Origin: Georgenia sp. EYE_87
GTDB lineage: Bacteria > Actinomycetota > Actinomycetes > Actinomycetales > Actinomycetaceae
Assembly: GCF_023148685.1 (NCBI RefSeq)
Contig: NZ_JAHXNL010000005.1
Span: 184,918-248,917, forward strand
Length of the DNA: 64,000 nucleotides
Reading direction: 5' to 3'
Positions 33,886 to 42,974 of the stretch are shown one piece after another. The notes beneath the pieces were generated by a model that had not been told where the DNA came from, did not search any database, and saw only the letters and a list, made by a program, of their open reading frames with translations. Numbering within the stretch: the first letter of the stretch is position 1; every line of letters begins with the position of its first letter. The translations under genes were made by a program, and so were the position numbers.

Positions 33886-35531
33886 CGCCGCTCCCTGGGC
33901 AGGTACACGTCCATGGTGGTCCCCTTCCCGGCGGCGCTGGTGAGCTCGATCCGCCCGCCGTGCGCCTCGACGAGCTGCCGCGAGATGTGCAGCCCGAGCC
34001 CCGTCCCCGGCACGGCGCCGCGCCGCACCGTCGCAGCCCGGTAGAACCGGTCGAAGATGTGCTCCTGGTCGTCCGCGGAGATCCCGATGCCGGTGTCCTG
34101 CACGGACAGGTGCGCCTCGTCGCCCTCGACGCCGAGCGTCACCGTCACGGTCCCACCGCGCTCGGTGTACTTGATGGCGTTGGAGACGAGATTGTCCGTC
34201 ACCTGGTTCAGTCGGATGCGGTCCCCGTGGACCACGCACGGCGCCGTGGCCCGGTTCTCGAGCAGCACGCCCCGGTTGGCGGCACGCAGCCCCTGGCTCT
34301 GCACCGCCTCGGCCACCACCTCCCGCAGGTCCACCGACACCGCCGTCAGCGCGATCTCGCCGGCCCGGGTCTGGGCGGCGGTGAGAAGGTCGCCGATGAG
34401 GCGCTGGAGCCGTTCGGTGTTGCGCTCCACCACCCGCAGGTGGCCGCGGACGGTCTCGGGCACGCCGGGCTCCTCGAGGGACAGCTCGAGGTAGCCCAGG
34501 ACCGACGTCAGCGGGGTGCGCAGCTCGTGCGAGACGGAGGAGACGAAGTCCTCGCGCTGGGCCAGGGCGCTCGTCTCGGCGGTGAGGTCCTGATAGGCGA
34601 CGACGGCCCCCGCCCAGTTCCCGTCCTCGTCCAGCAGCGGGGCGGCCGAGACCCGGAACGCGCGGCGGCTGCCGTCGCCCTCCTCCCAGAACGTCAGCTC
34701 GCGGTCGATGCTCTCCCCGCGGCTCGCCCGCACCAGCGGGGAGCCGTCGCGCCCGAGCGGGGTGACGCCGTCGGCGCGGTAGCCGTCGATACCGGCGTGC
34801 ACCTCGACCGGGTCGCCCACCCGGTACCGCCCGGCGATGACCCTGGCGTGGGCGCGGTTGATGTGGGTCACCCGCCCGTTCGCGTCCATGGCGACGACGC
34901 CGACGTCGATCGTGTTGAGGATCCCGCCGAGCAGGAGCTGCTGGGCCCGCGCGTCGCGGAGGGTCTCCTCGATCAGGGCGCTCTGGCGGGCGAGCAGGTG
35001 CCGCCGGGCGGTCGAGCGCTTCTCGGAGAGGTGCAGGTAGATCCCCGCCGCGGTCAGGACGGCCGGGCCGAGCACCTGACGGTTGAGGTCGGTGACCGCG
35101 AGCTCGGCCCCGGCGAGGAGCTCCGGCCCCCACGCCGCCACCGTCCCGAGGCCGATGCTGATCGCGACGCCGGTGCGGCCGAAGCGGGTGGCCATCCACA
35201 GCGCCGGCAGGAGGACGAGGACGTAGGACTCGAAGCCGGCGGCCTCCGCGAAGGCCACGGCCCAGATGTCCATGACCGGGACGGCGAGGGTGCTCCAGCG
35301 TGGCAGCCGGCTCCACGGCAGGAGCAGGGAGAGGGCCGTGGCGGTGACGGTGAGGACGACGGCGGCGAAGAACCGGTCGTCCCCGAGGAGCTCGTTGTCG
35401 AAGACGGCGACGGCGAGGATGATCACGAGGGTCACCGCCGCGAACGGCAGCTGGCGGACGAAGATGCTGAGGTGGTCGCCCTGGGTGCGACGCGCGGGCA
35501 CCCGCGCGCTCAGCACCCCCGCGGCCCCCAT
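33882..35531 (-). CDS. Membrane sensor histidine kinase with PAS domain
   Basis: This 549-residue kinase has about five or six N-terminal membrane helices (25-165), a PAS domain (about 200-315; ILNTIDVGVVAMDANGRVTH), the dimerisation/H-box with His335 in SSVSHELRTPL, and a HATPase domain with an N box (DNLVSNAIKYTE), DTGIGIS and GTGLGLHIS. All catalytic boxes are intact. No response regulator is adjacent; the nearest is at 28431. TATAAC lies 7 nt before the ATG and no Shine-Dalgarno sequence is visible, so the mRNA may be leaderless. Confidence 0.9.
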   Translation of the reverse strand: MGAAGVLSARVPARRTQGDHLSIFVRQLPFAAVTLVIILAVAVFDNELLGDDRFFAAVVLTVTATALSLLLPWSRLPRWSTLAVPVMDIWAVAFAEAAGFESYVLVLLPALWMATRFGRTGVAISIGLGTVAAWGPELLAGAELAVTDLNRQVLGPAVLTAAGIYLHLSEKRSTARRHLLARQSALIEETLRDARAQQLLLGGILNTIDVGVVAMDANGRVTHINRAHARVIAGRYRVGDPVEVHAGIDGYRADGVTPLGRDGSPLVRASRGESIDRELTFWEEGDGSRRAFRVSAAPLLDEDGNWAGAVVAYQDLTAETSALAQREDFVSSVSHELRTPLTSVLGYLELSLEEPGVPETVRGHLRVVERNTERLQRLIGDLLTAAQTRAGEIALTAVSVDLREVVAEAVQSQGLRAANRGVLLENRATAPCVVHGDRIRLNQVTDNLVSNAIKYTERGGTVTVTLGVEGDEAHLSVQDTGIGISADDQEHIFDRFYRAATVRRGAVPGTGLGLHISRQLVEAHGGRIELTSAAGKGTTMDVYLPRERR

Positions 35532-35564
35532 GGGCCGAGGTTATACGGACGGCTTTCCCCGCGT

Positions 35565-35662
35565 GACCGGAACGGGTGTGCGCGACGCCCGCGAACCGGC
35601 TCGCGCCTCGCCCCGCGACCGCCGCGCCCAGGCCCGCCGGCCGCGCCGCACCCGTGCCGGTC
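35565..35662. repeat. Long-range inverted repeat between polysaccharide operon and kinase
   Basis: 35565-35580 and 35647-35662 are complementary at 14 of 16 positions, with a 66-bp loop. The right arm overlaps the stop codon of the gene at 35661. It may help end the polysaccharide operon transcript, but the loop is long. Confidence 0.35.
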
Positions 35663-37361
35663 AGGCGCCCGGGTCCGCGAGGCGGACGAGCCCGTCGGGG
35701 CGCGGGCGGGACGCGGGGCGGCGGACGACGGGCGGGCGCAGGCGCGGCGTGCGCACGTAGTCGAACACGGTGTACTCGCCGTCGGTGTGCAGCTGGTGGG
35801 TGCGCCGCACGTGCCGCGAGGCGTTCGGCGAGATGCCGGTGACCGGCTCCTCGACGAACGTGGTCGGGGTCAGCTCGACGATGCGGTTGACCGCCGCCCC
35901 CTCGCCGTAGGTGCCGAACCCGTGGCGCTGGTTGACCCGGTACACGGCGCCGCCGTCGAGGACGATGCCGCCGTTGCGGGCGCGCCGGGGGTCCATGACG
36001 AGAGGGTTGGCCGCGTGCGGGTGCCACTCCTGGGCGAGCGGCGAGGCGGCGTGGAACGCGAAGAGCTCGGCGGAGTAGTCGCCAGTGCCCGGGGGTGCGA
36101 TCGAGGTCAGCAGCCACCAGCGCCCGCCGAACGGGAAGATCAGGGTGTCGACGGCGTCGACGTCGCGCATGGCCACGCGCACCAGCTCCCAGCCGAGCGG
36201 GAACCGCGTGCACCGGTAGATCCGGATCGAGAGGTCCTCCGCGCTCTCGGGTACCAGGTACAGCTCGCCGTCGTGCTCGAAGAGGTACGGGAAGGAGAGG
36301 TGGAAGGGCTCGGCGAGGGCCACCCCCACCTCGCGGCTGCGGCCCTCGGCGATCTCGTGCACGAAGATCCGGCCCCGGCCGACCGCGCGCTCGTAGTCCT
36401 CGGTGAAGAGGAAGTGCCGCCCGTCCCGGGCCACCACGAACGGGTCGGCGTAGAAGTGGCCGCGCCGGCGCGGCAGCTCCGTGGCGGGGGCGGTGCCGGC
36501 CTCGCGCCACGGCGCGCGGACCCAGGCGACGTTCCACCGGGGCCGTCCCAGCGCCTTGTCGATGAGCTTGGGGGTCACCGTGCCGGCCACCCGGGCGGCG
36601 TACCGGAAGGAGTCGACGGTGGTGGCCGGCTCGGGCCCGGACCGTCCCTCGCCGGGCTCGGGGGGCGCGGCGGCCCGGGGTCGGGGCTCGACCGCCGGGG
36701 CGCCGTGGCGCGCGAGCTCCTTCAGGAGCAGCTGGAGGTGGTGGTAGCAGCGCTGCATGACGATCGCGTGGTTGAGCTCGGCGAACAGCCCGGTCCAGGT
36801 GCGTCCGCGGCGGATCACGACGCTCCCGCCGTCGGCCGTGAGCCGGCGGATGGAGTACCCCGTCGAGGCGCGGCCGTGCAGCACCTCCCAGAACCCCGGG
36901 GGCCCGAGCGGGTCGACCTCGTGCTGCACGGCCAGCGTGCCCAGCCGAGGGGCGTCGAGGACCGGCCCGCGCAGCCGGGTGCCGTTGGCGACGAGCACGT
37001 CGAGCCCGAGAGCCCGCACGGTCCGGGCGGCGGCGTCGTCGAACGCGAGGGTGCCGTCCGGGCCTGCCTCGGCCTGCAGGGTCACCCGCGGCACCAGCTC
37101 GCCGAGGTCCACGACCCGGCCGTGGTCGCGGAAGCCGCGCAGACGGCGCAGCACGGCCGACTCGAGCGCGGTCAGCGCCCGCAGCGTCAGCGGCAGGCAA
37201 GCGCGCGCGGGGGCGTTGTCGGCCGCGGGGGCGGCGGCCAGGACGAGGTGGGTGACCTCGACGTCGTCCTGGCGGGCGGCCCAGTCGATGAGGCCCTTGG
37301 TGTAGGTGGTGACGTGCGGGGTCGTGCTGATCAGGCCCACCCTGACGGGTCTGTCCCCCAC
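35661..37361 (-). CDS. Formyltransferase-like/glucosamine-transferase-type propeller protein
   Basis: The 566-residue protein has an N-terminal formyltransferase-like alpha/beta domain (about 1-235; VRVGLISTTP, VLVANGTRL, LGTLAVQHEVDP, HGRASTGYSIRRL) and a C-terminal five-bladed propeller domain (about 290-540; GHFYADPFVVARDGRHFLF, LYLVPES, WWLLTSI) like that of glucosamine inositolphosphorylceramide transferase-type proteins. The formyltransferase catalytic Asn-His-Asp set is not clearly conserved. It is the last gene of the polysaccharide operon and probably decorates or transfers a sugar. Start is GTG at 37361 with GGAGGAGG upstream. Confidence 0.72.
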   Translation of the reverse strand: MGDRPVRVGLISTTPHVTTYTKGLIDWAARQDDVEVTHLVLAAAPAADNAPARACLPLTLRALTALESAVLRRLRGFRDHGRVVDLGELVPRVTLQAEAGPDGTLAFDDAAARTVRALGLDVLVANGTRLRGPVLDAPRLGTLAVQHEVDPLGPPGFWEVLHGRASTGYSIRRLTADGGSVVIRRGRTWTGLFAELNHAIVMQRCYHHLQLLLKELARHGAPAVEPRPRAAAPPEPGEGRSGPEPATTVDSFRYAARVAGTVTPKLIDKALGRPRWNVAWVRAPWREAGTAPATELPRRRGHFYADPFVVARDGRHFLFTEDYERAVGRGRIFVHEIAEGRSREVGVALAEPFHLSFPYLFEHDGELYLVPESAEDLSIRIYRCTRFPLGWELVRVAMRDVDAVDTLIFPFGGRWWLLTSIAPPGTGDYSAELFAFHAASPLAQEWHPHAANPLVMDPRRARNGGIVLDGGAVYRVNQRHGFGTYGEGAAVNRIVELTPTTFVEEPVTGISPNASRHVRRTHQLHTDGEYTVFDYVRTPRLRPPVVRRPASRPRPDGLVRLADPGA

Positions 37362-37374
37362 AGCGCCTCCTCCG

Positions 37375-39141
37375 TCAGGCGCCCCACGGCGCAGGTCGTC
37401 GGCTCTGGTCGTCCGAGCGGGGAGGCAGGCCGTTGCTGCGGCCACGCCCCGCGTCGTCGTCCGGCGCCCGGTCGCCCGGGGCTGCCAGCTCCTCGGCGGA
37501 CATGAACTCGGCGTCGGCGTCGGCCCACCACTGGTCGCCCGGGTCACCGGGCGTGTCCGCGGTGTCGGCGAGCGCCGGCGGGGCCTCGCCCTCCGGGGTC
37601 GCGCTGGGCGCCGCCGGCGAGGCGACGGCCGCGGACCCCGCGGGCCCGCCCGTGCCGGCGGCCGGTGCGCCGGACGCGGGACGGGCGTCGCGGCGGACCG
37701 ACCCGGCGTCGCCCAGGACCGGCGTCGCGTCGCTGCCGGCGAGCGCGGGGTCGATAGCGCCCCACCCCGCGCCCATACGGCCCCGGGCGGCCGAGCCGTC
37801 CTCGACGTACTCCTCGTACCGGCGCGTGTCCTCCTTGCCCACGTCGGCCCGGTTGAGCACCAGGCCCAGCACCCGCGCGCCGACGTGGTCGAGGCGGTCG
37901 AGCGCCTCGCGCAGCTCGGTCTTGCGCCGCCGGCCGGTGGCCACCACCATCAGCGTCCCGCCGGCGAGCGTGCTGAGGACCGTCGGGTCGGTGACTGCCA
38001 GCACGGGCGGGCTGTCCACGATGACCACGTCGTAGCGCCCGGCCGCCTCGGCGAGCAGGTCCGCCATCGGCAGCGAGGAGAGCAGCTCGCTCGGGTTCGG
38101 GGGCACCTGCCCGGCGGGCAGGACGTCGAGCGGCCGGTCCCCCCACCGCTGGGCGAGGTCCTCGAGGTTCGCCTGGCCGATGAGCACCGTGGACAGCCCG
38201 GCGCGGCCCTCCAGGCCGAGGGTCCGCGCGACGGCGGGGCGGCGCATGTCGGCGTCGACCAGGAGCACGGAGCTGCCGGTGTCCGCGAGCGCGACGGCGA
38301 GGTTGACCGCCGTGGTGGTCTTGCCCTCCCCCGCGGTGGCGGAGGTGACGACGATCGTGCGCGTCGAGCCGGTGGCGGTCAGGAAGTGCAGGTTGGTGCG
38401 CAGCGCGCGCACGGCCTCGGCGCGCTGGCCGTTCGGGTCCGTCTGCATGAACACCGGGGAGTCGCCCTCGTCCGCCCGGCCGAGACGGGCCAGGACGGTG
38501 GCGTCGGTGACGTCGGCGAGGTCGCGCTCGCCGCGCACCCGGGTGTCCCGCGCCTCGCGCAGGGCGGCGACGCCGACGCCGACCAGCAGCCCCAGCACGA
38601 CGCCCAGGACGAGGTTGACCGGGGCGTTCGGCACGGACGGCTCGGTCGGCACCGCGCCCGGGGTGTGGATGGTCGCGCGCACCGCCTCGGCGCCGTCCTC
38701 GGCCGCGGGGAAGAGCCCGTCGGCGGCGTCGGAGAGCTCGCCGGCGACCGCGTTGACGAGGTCGGCGGCCCCCTCGGCGGTCGGCGCCGTGGCGGCGATC
38801 TGCAGGATCGCCGTGCCCTCGGGGACGGTGATGCTCAACGACTCGGCCAGCTCGGGCGGCGTGGTGTCCAGCTCGAGGTCCTCGATGACCGGCTCGAGGA
38901 CCAGCGGGGAGGTGGCGATGTCCGCGAGCGAGCTCATCTGGCTCGCGGCGAACGTGCTGCTCTCGTTCAGCTCGGTGATCGACTGGCCGGCGCGGGCGGA
39001 GAAGAACATCTTGGCCGTGGCGGTGTACCGGGCCGGCATGAGGGCGGTGACGACGACGGCGAGCAGCACCGCCACCGCAAGGGTGACGAGCACGCTCGTC
39101 CACCGCTTGCGCAGCACGCGCAGGATTCCGTTCAGCTCCAT
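37375..39141 (-). CDS. Polysaccharide co-polymerase/tyrosine autokinase (Wzz-Wzc type)
   Basis: This 588-residue protein combines a Wzz chain-length domain (two membrane helices near residues 15-37 and 175-195, with an extracytoplasmic segment between) with a bacterial tyrosine kinase: Walker A ATAGEGKTTTAVNLA, Walker A' LLVDADMRRP, Walker B DVVIVDSPP. The C-terminus is a long, Pro/Ala/Gly-rich tail with few Tyr. It should set chain length of the capsule or EPS made by the polymerase at 39132, with which it overlaps by 10 bp. GAAGGGG precedes the ATG. Confidence 0.9.
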   Translation of the reverse strand: MELNGILRVLRKRWTSVLVTLAVAVLLAVVVTALMPARYTATAKMFFSARAGQSITELNESSTFAASQMSSLADIATSPLVLEPVIEDLELDTTPPELAESLSITVPEGTAILQIAATAPTAEGAADLVNAVAGELSDAADGLFPAAEDGAEAVRATIHTPGAVPTEPSVPNAPVNLVLGVVLGLLVGVGVAALREARDTRVRGERDLADVTDATVLARLGRADEGDSPVFMQTDPNGQRAEAVRALRTNLHFLTATGSTRTIVVTSATAGEGKTTTAVNLAVALADTGSSVLLVDADMRRPAVARTLGLEGRAGLSTVLIGQANLEDLAQRWGDRPLDVLPAGQVPPNPSELLSSLPMADLLAEAAGRYDVVIVDSPPVLAVTDPTVLSTLAGGTLMVVATGRRRKTELREALDRLDHVGARVLGLVLNRADVGKEDTRRYEEYVEDGSAARGRMGAGWGAIDPALAGSDATPVLGDAGSVRRDARPASGAPAAGTGGPAGSAAVASPAAPSATPEGEAPPALADTADTPGDPGDQWWADADAEFMSAEELAAPGDRAPDDDAGRGRSNGLPPRSDDQSRRPAPWGA

Positions 39142-40607
39142 CGCAGACCCCTTCGGGCGGGACTCGAGTGTGGCAGACCACGCCCGTGCGGGGTGGCGGG
39201 ATGGTGGGGTTTCTCCGGACCGGGGGCGGCCGGGTCGTACATCGCCAGGACCAGCCCGAGCACGGCCCACATCGGGCGGGCGTTCTCCAGGCTGAGCGTG
39301 AAGGCCTGCACCAGCAGGCACAGCACGGAGAAGAGCAGGTACGGCGCGCCCGCGTCGCCGGCCCAGGCGGCGCGCAGCGTGCGCACCACGACCAGGGCGG
39401 GCACGAGCAGGAAGACCAGCAGCCCGACGGTGCCCGTCTGGGCGAGGAACCCGAGGTAGGTGTTGTGCGGGACCGTGTCCATCTGCGGCCCGAGCATCTG
39501 CTGAGCCACCGGGATGTACTGCCCGGCGCCGACGCCGAGCACGGGGCTGGACGCCCACTGCTGCAGGGCCACGGACCACAGCTCGAACCGCGCGTCGGGG
39601 GCGGCGCCGTCGTCCGGGGTGAAGACGCTCGTCGCGCGCTCCAGGACGTCGCCGACCCACTGGTCCGGCAGGACGAGGACCGCGAGGACGCCGAGCAGGG
39701 CGGTGACCGCGGCGAGGCGCCGGAACGCGACGCCGGCCCGGGTGCCGAGCGTGAGCAGGACCGTGACGACGGCGGCCAGCGCCATCGCCGCGAGCGCGGC
39801 GCGCGAGCCGGAGAGCAGGACGGCCACGACGATGACGACGACGCTGAGGGACCACGGCCGCCCGGTGCGCAGGCGGTGGGCCGCGATGACGACGCCCAGG
39901 GAGAGCAGCAGGTAGACGCTGAACGCGTTCGGGTCCTCGAACGTGCCGGACGCGCGCCAGAAGTAGGACAGGCCCAGGTCGACGCCGACGGCGTACAGGG
40001 CGCTGGCGCCGATGCCGATCAGGGCGCTCGCGGTGGCGGTGGCGGCCCAGACGTCCAGGAGGCGGTGGTCCCCGGCCCGCAGGCGGGGCGCCGCCGCGGA
40101 GTAGAGCAGCAGCAGGTACCCGCACGCCAGGGCGATCTTCGCGGCGGCGACGGCGCCGCCGAGGAAGTCCGCGCCGCCGCCGAGCACGGGCTCGACGAGG
40201 GAGGCCCACAGCACCAGCTGCAGCGCGAGGGCGTAGCCGAGCAGGAGCGGCCAGGTGGGCCGCGCCGGGCCGGCGGCCGCCCGGCCGCGCCGCCACTCGG
40301 GCACGGCGGCGGCGAGCAGCAGCAGCGCGAGCACGGCGTCGGCGAGCGAGAGGTTGACCAGCGACCCCTGCCCGGGCGGGTAGAAGTGGACCGGCAGCGC
40401 GATCACGGTCAGCTCCACCAGGGACAGGCGCAGGTGGACGGCGACCACGGTGGCGGCCACGGCGCTGAGCGCGACGGCGGCGCCGGTCAGCGCCACCGAC
40501 CCGCCCGCGGCGGCGGACGGCACGGTGGCGAGGCACAGCGCGAGGACCAGCACCGGCAGCGCCGTGCAGCGGTGCGCCCCCCGCCCCGTCGACGTCACCT
40601 CATGCAC
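39132..40607 (-). CDS. O-antigen ligase/polymerase-family membrane protein (Wzy)
   Basis: The 491-residue protein has about 11 membrane helices and a large extracytoplasmic loop with VLGVGAGQYIPVAQQMLG and TVPHNTYLGFLAQTGTVGLL, the pattern of Wzy_C/O-antigen ligases (the GxGxG and HNxxL motifs). It should polymerise or ligate lipid-linked repeat units at the outer face of the membrane. Start is GTG at 40607, overlapping the ATP-grasp stop; a GTG three codons in is an alternative. It overlaps the Wzz-Wzc start by 10 bp. Confidence 0.87.
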   Translation of the reverse strand: MHEVTSTGRGAHRCTALPVLVLALCLATVPSAAAGGSVALTGAAVALSAVAATVVAVHLRLSLVELTVIALPVHFYPPGQGSLVNLSLADAVLALLLLAAAVPEWRRGRAAAGPARPTWPLLLGYALALQLVLWASLVEPVLGGGADFLGGAVAAAKIALACGYLLLLYSAAAPRLRAGDHRLLDVWAATATASALIGIGASALYAVGVDLGLSYFWRASGTFEDPNAFSVYLLLSLGVVIAAHRLRTGRPWSLSVVVIVVAVLLSGSRAALAAMALAAVVTVLLTLGTRAGVAFRRLAAVTALLGVLAVLVLPDQWVGDVLERATSVFTPDDGAAPDARFELWSVALQQWASSPVLGVGAGQYIPVAQQMLGPQMDTVPHNTYLGFLAQTGTVGLLVFLLVPALVVVRTLRAAWAGDAGAPYLLFSVLCLLVQAFTLSLENARPMWAVLGLVLAMYDPAAPGPEKPHHPATPHGRGLPHSSPARRGLRWS

Positions 40608-41682
40608 CGCCCGCCGTCGGCTCGACCAGCGCGCCGGTCCGCCGGATCGACTCGTACTTGGCCCCCACCACCCCGGTCTCGTAGCGCAGCAGCGCCGGGT
40701 CCGGGCGCTGCCCGAGGGCGGAGGCGAGCAGGTAGGTCGGCGCGTCGGCCCCGGCGACGTGCATGAACGGGTAGCCGCCCCCGAAGCGCGGGTTGACGTC
40801 GATGACCCACAGCAGGCCCTCGCGGTCGCGGATCAGGTCCAGGTCCACGACGCCGACCGGGCGCAGTGCCGCCCCGAGCCGGGCGACGACGGGCGCGAAC
40901 GGCGCCGGGTCCACGGTCACCGCCTTGTCCGTCTCCCCCGAGCGCATGCGGACCTTGCGGCGGGCGAGCGTGCCGCGGAGGACCCCGGACGGGTGGCCGA
41001 GGCCGAAGACGCCGTCGATTCCGAACTCCTGGCCGATCAGCCGCGGCTGGACGACGACGGCGTCGCGCGCCCGCAGCGCGGGGCGGCCGTGGAGGTCGGT
41101 GGCCGAGCCGGAGGCCTCGTCCACGGCGGCGGCCAGGCCGTCGGCGTCGGTCAGCCGCAGCCCGGACGAGCCGGAGCCGAAGCGGTGCTTCACGACGTAC
41201 TGGGTGCCCGGGGCGCCGTCGTCCGCCACGAGCGTCTCCCACCGCGAGCCCAGCACGGTGCGCGGCACCGCGACGCCGGCGCGGCTCAGCAGCCGGGACA
41301 TGAGGTACTTGTCCGTCGCCTGCTCCTGGCCGGCGCGGGGCAGGCCGAGCACGGCGCAGCCCGTCGCCCGCAGCTCGTCGGCCAGGCCCTCGGACAGCAC
41401 CTGGAGCTCGTAGTCGTTGACCGAGAGGAACAGGGTCGGCCGGTCGCGGCGGAAGAGCTCGAGCATCGCCGGGGCGTACTCGGCGTCGCTGTAGGCCGGC
41501 ATCACCACGCCGCGGTCGGCGAAGCCGAAGCTCGCGCTGGTGGCGTCGTGCTCGGTCGCGACCACCTCGCCGTCGAGCCCCAGCCGTGCGAACGCGTCGC
41601 GGAACCACTCGATCAGGTACAGCCGCCGGCCCGCCGAGCCGATGACCACGGTCACCGGCCCGCCGCCCGCCCCGGCGGTCAT
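40600..41682 (-). CDS. ATP-grasp domain protein in the bacillosamine-like gene set
   Basis: This 360-residue protein has a PreATP-like Rossmann start (VTVVIGSAGRRLYLIEWF), and an ATP-grasp core with QYVVKHRFGSGSSGLRL, a VVVQPRLIGQEFGIDG segment and the Mg-binding GLLWVIDVNPRFGGGYP. It probably makes an acyl-phosphate and ligates an amine or amino acid, similar in layout to carbamoyl-phosphate-synthase-like ATP-grasp enzymes. It lies where pgl-type clusters carry the PglD acetyltransferase, directly after the aminotransferase with an ATGA overlap, so it may acylate the amino sugar. Function is inferred. Confidence 0.82.
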   Translation of the reverse strand: MTAGAGGGPVTVVIGSAGRRLYLIEWFRDAFARLGLDGEVVATEHDATSASFGFADRGVVMPAYSDAEYAPAMLELFRRDRPTLFLSVNDYELQVLSEGLADELRATGCAVLGLPRAGQEQATDKYLMSRLLSRAGVAVPRTVLGSRWETLVADDGAPGTQYVVKHRFGSGSSGLRLTDADGLAAAVDEASGSATDLHGRPALRARDAVVVQPRLIGQEFGIDGVFGLGHPSGVLRGTLARRKVRMRSGETDKAVTVDPAPFAPVVARLGAALRPVGVVDLDLIRDREGLLWVIDVNPRFGGGYPFMHVAGADAPTYLLASALGQRPDPALLRYETGVVGAKYESIRRTGALVEPTAGGA

Positions 41683-42974
41683 CGCGCACCCGCCGCACGC
41701 AGGGGCCGGCTGCCCGCCGGCACCCGGGTGGGCAGCGGCCGACCGGACAGCGGCCGGCCGGGCAGCGGACGGGCGGCCGGCTCGGACAGGGGCGCCCGCC
41801 GCTCGAGGAACGTCCGGACCGTCTCCGCCACGCGCGCCCACCCGGCCGCGTCCAGCGCCGAGCCCGACGGGAGCGCGACGCCGCGGGCGAAGAGGCGCTC
41901 CGCCGTCGCCCCGCCGTAGACGGTGCTGCGGGCGAAGACGGGCTGGCGGTGCAGCGGCTTCCACATGGGGCGCGCCTCGATGTCCGCGCGGGCGAGGGCG
42001 GCGATGAGGTCCGCCGGCGCCCACCCGGTCACCGCGGCGTCGACGAGCACCGTGGTCAGCCAGAAGTTGTCGCGCGTGACGGCGCGCTGGTGCCCGGTCC
42101 GGTGGAGCGCCGCCAGGTCGACGTCGGAGCCGTCGGGGGCGCCGAGCACCTCCACGCCCGGGGTGCCGGCGAACAGCTCGCGGTAGAGCAGCCGGAGGGC
42201 GCGGCGCCGCTCGATCATCTCGTCGAGCCGGGCGAGCTGGGCCCGGCCGAGCGCGGCGAGCAGGTTCGAGAGCCGGTAGTTGTAGCCGATCTCGGTGTGC
42301 TCGTAGTGCGCCACGGGCTGGCGGGCCTGGGTGGCGAGGTACCGGGCGCGGGCGGCCACGGCGCCGTCGTCGGTGACGAGGGCCCCGCCGCCGGAGGTGG
42401 TCATGATCTTGTTGCCGTTGAAGGAGATCGCCGCCGCGCGGCCGAAGGACCCGGCCGGCCGGCCGCGGCGCACGGCGCCGAAGGACTCGGCGGCGTCGGA
42501 GACGAGGGGGATGCCCGACTCGGCGGCCACCGTCAGCAGCTCCTCGTAGGCGGCGACCTTCCCGAGGAGGTCCACCGGCAGCACGGCGCCGATGCGACGG
42601 CGGCGCCGGCGCTGGTCCGTGACCGCGCGGTCGAGGAGGGCCGGGTCCATGTTCCCGCTCTCGTCGCTGTCGACGAAGACGGGCTCGGCCCCGCAGTAGC
42701 GCACCGCGCTCGCCGTCGCCACGAACGTCAGCGTCGAGGTGAGGACGACGTCCCCGGGCCGGACCCCCACGCCCAGGAGCGCCAGGTGCAGGGCGGCGGT
42801 GCCGCTGGACAGCGCGACGGCGTGGCGCCGGCCGGTCCGGGCTGCCACCTCGGCCTCGAAGGCGTCCACCTCGGGACCGAGCGGGGCGACCCACCCGGAG
42901 GCCAGGGCCCGCTGGACCGCCTGCGCCTCGGCGGGGCCGCAGTCGGGCGGGGAGAGGAAGATGTGCTCGCTCAT
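41679..42974 (-). CDS. DegT/DnrJ/EryC1-family aminotransferase (PglE-like)
   Basis: The 431-residue PLP enzyme has the sugar-aminotransferase pattern: ALSSGTAALHLALLGVGVRPGD, TSTLTFVATASAV, VDLLGKVAAYE, the PLP-binding SDAAESFGA and Lys in SFNGNKIMTTSGGG, and GYNYRLSNLLAALGRAQL. It should transaminate the 4-keto sugar made by the dehydratase at 44842 to a 4-amino sugar. The C-terminal tail is an Arg/Pro-rich extension after the catalytic fold. ATG at 42974 overlaps the glycosyltransferase stop. Confidence 0.88.
   Translation of the reverse strand: MSEHIFLSPPDCGPAEAQAVQRALASGWVAPLGPEVDAFEAEVAARTGRRHAVALSSGTAALHLALLGVGVRPGDVVLTSTLTFVATASAVRYCGAEPVFVDSDESGNMDPALLDRAVTDQRRRRRRIGAVLPVDLLGKVAAYEELLTVAAESGIPLVSDAAESFGAVRRGRPAGSFGRAAAISFNGNKIMTTSGGGALVTDDGAVAARARYLATQARQPVAHYEHTEIGYNYRLSNLLAALGRAQLARLDEMIERRRALRLLYRELFAGTPGVEVLGAPDGSDVDLAALHRTGHQRAVTRDNFWLTTVLVDAAVTGWAPADLIAALARADIEARPMWKPLHRQPVFARSTVYGGATAERLFARGVALPSGSALDAAGWARVAETVRTFLERRAPLSEPAARPLPGRPLSGRPLPTRVPAGSRPLRAAGAR

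Noticed and set aside
32707..37200. Very long open frame on the minus strand overlapping four real genes
   Set aside because: It is Arg/Pro/Gly-rich with no domains beyond the real C-terminal GGDEF-like gene. High GC makes such shadow frames common.
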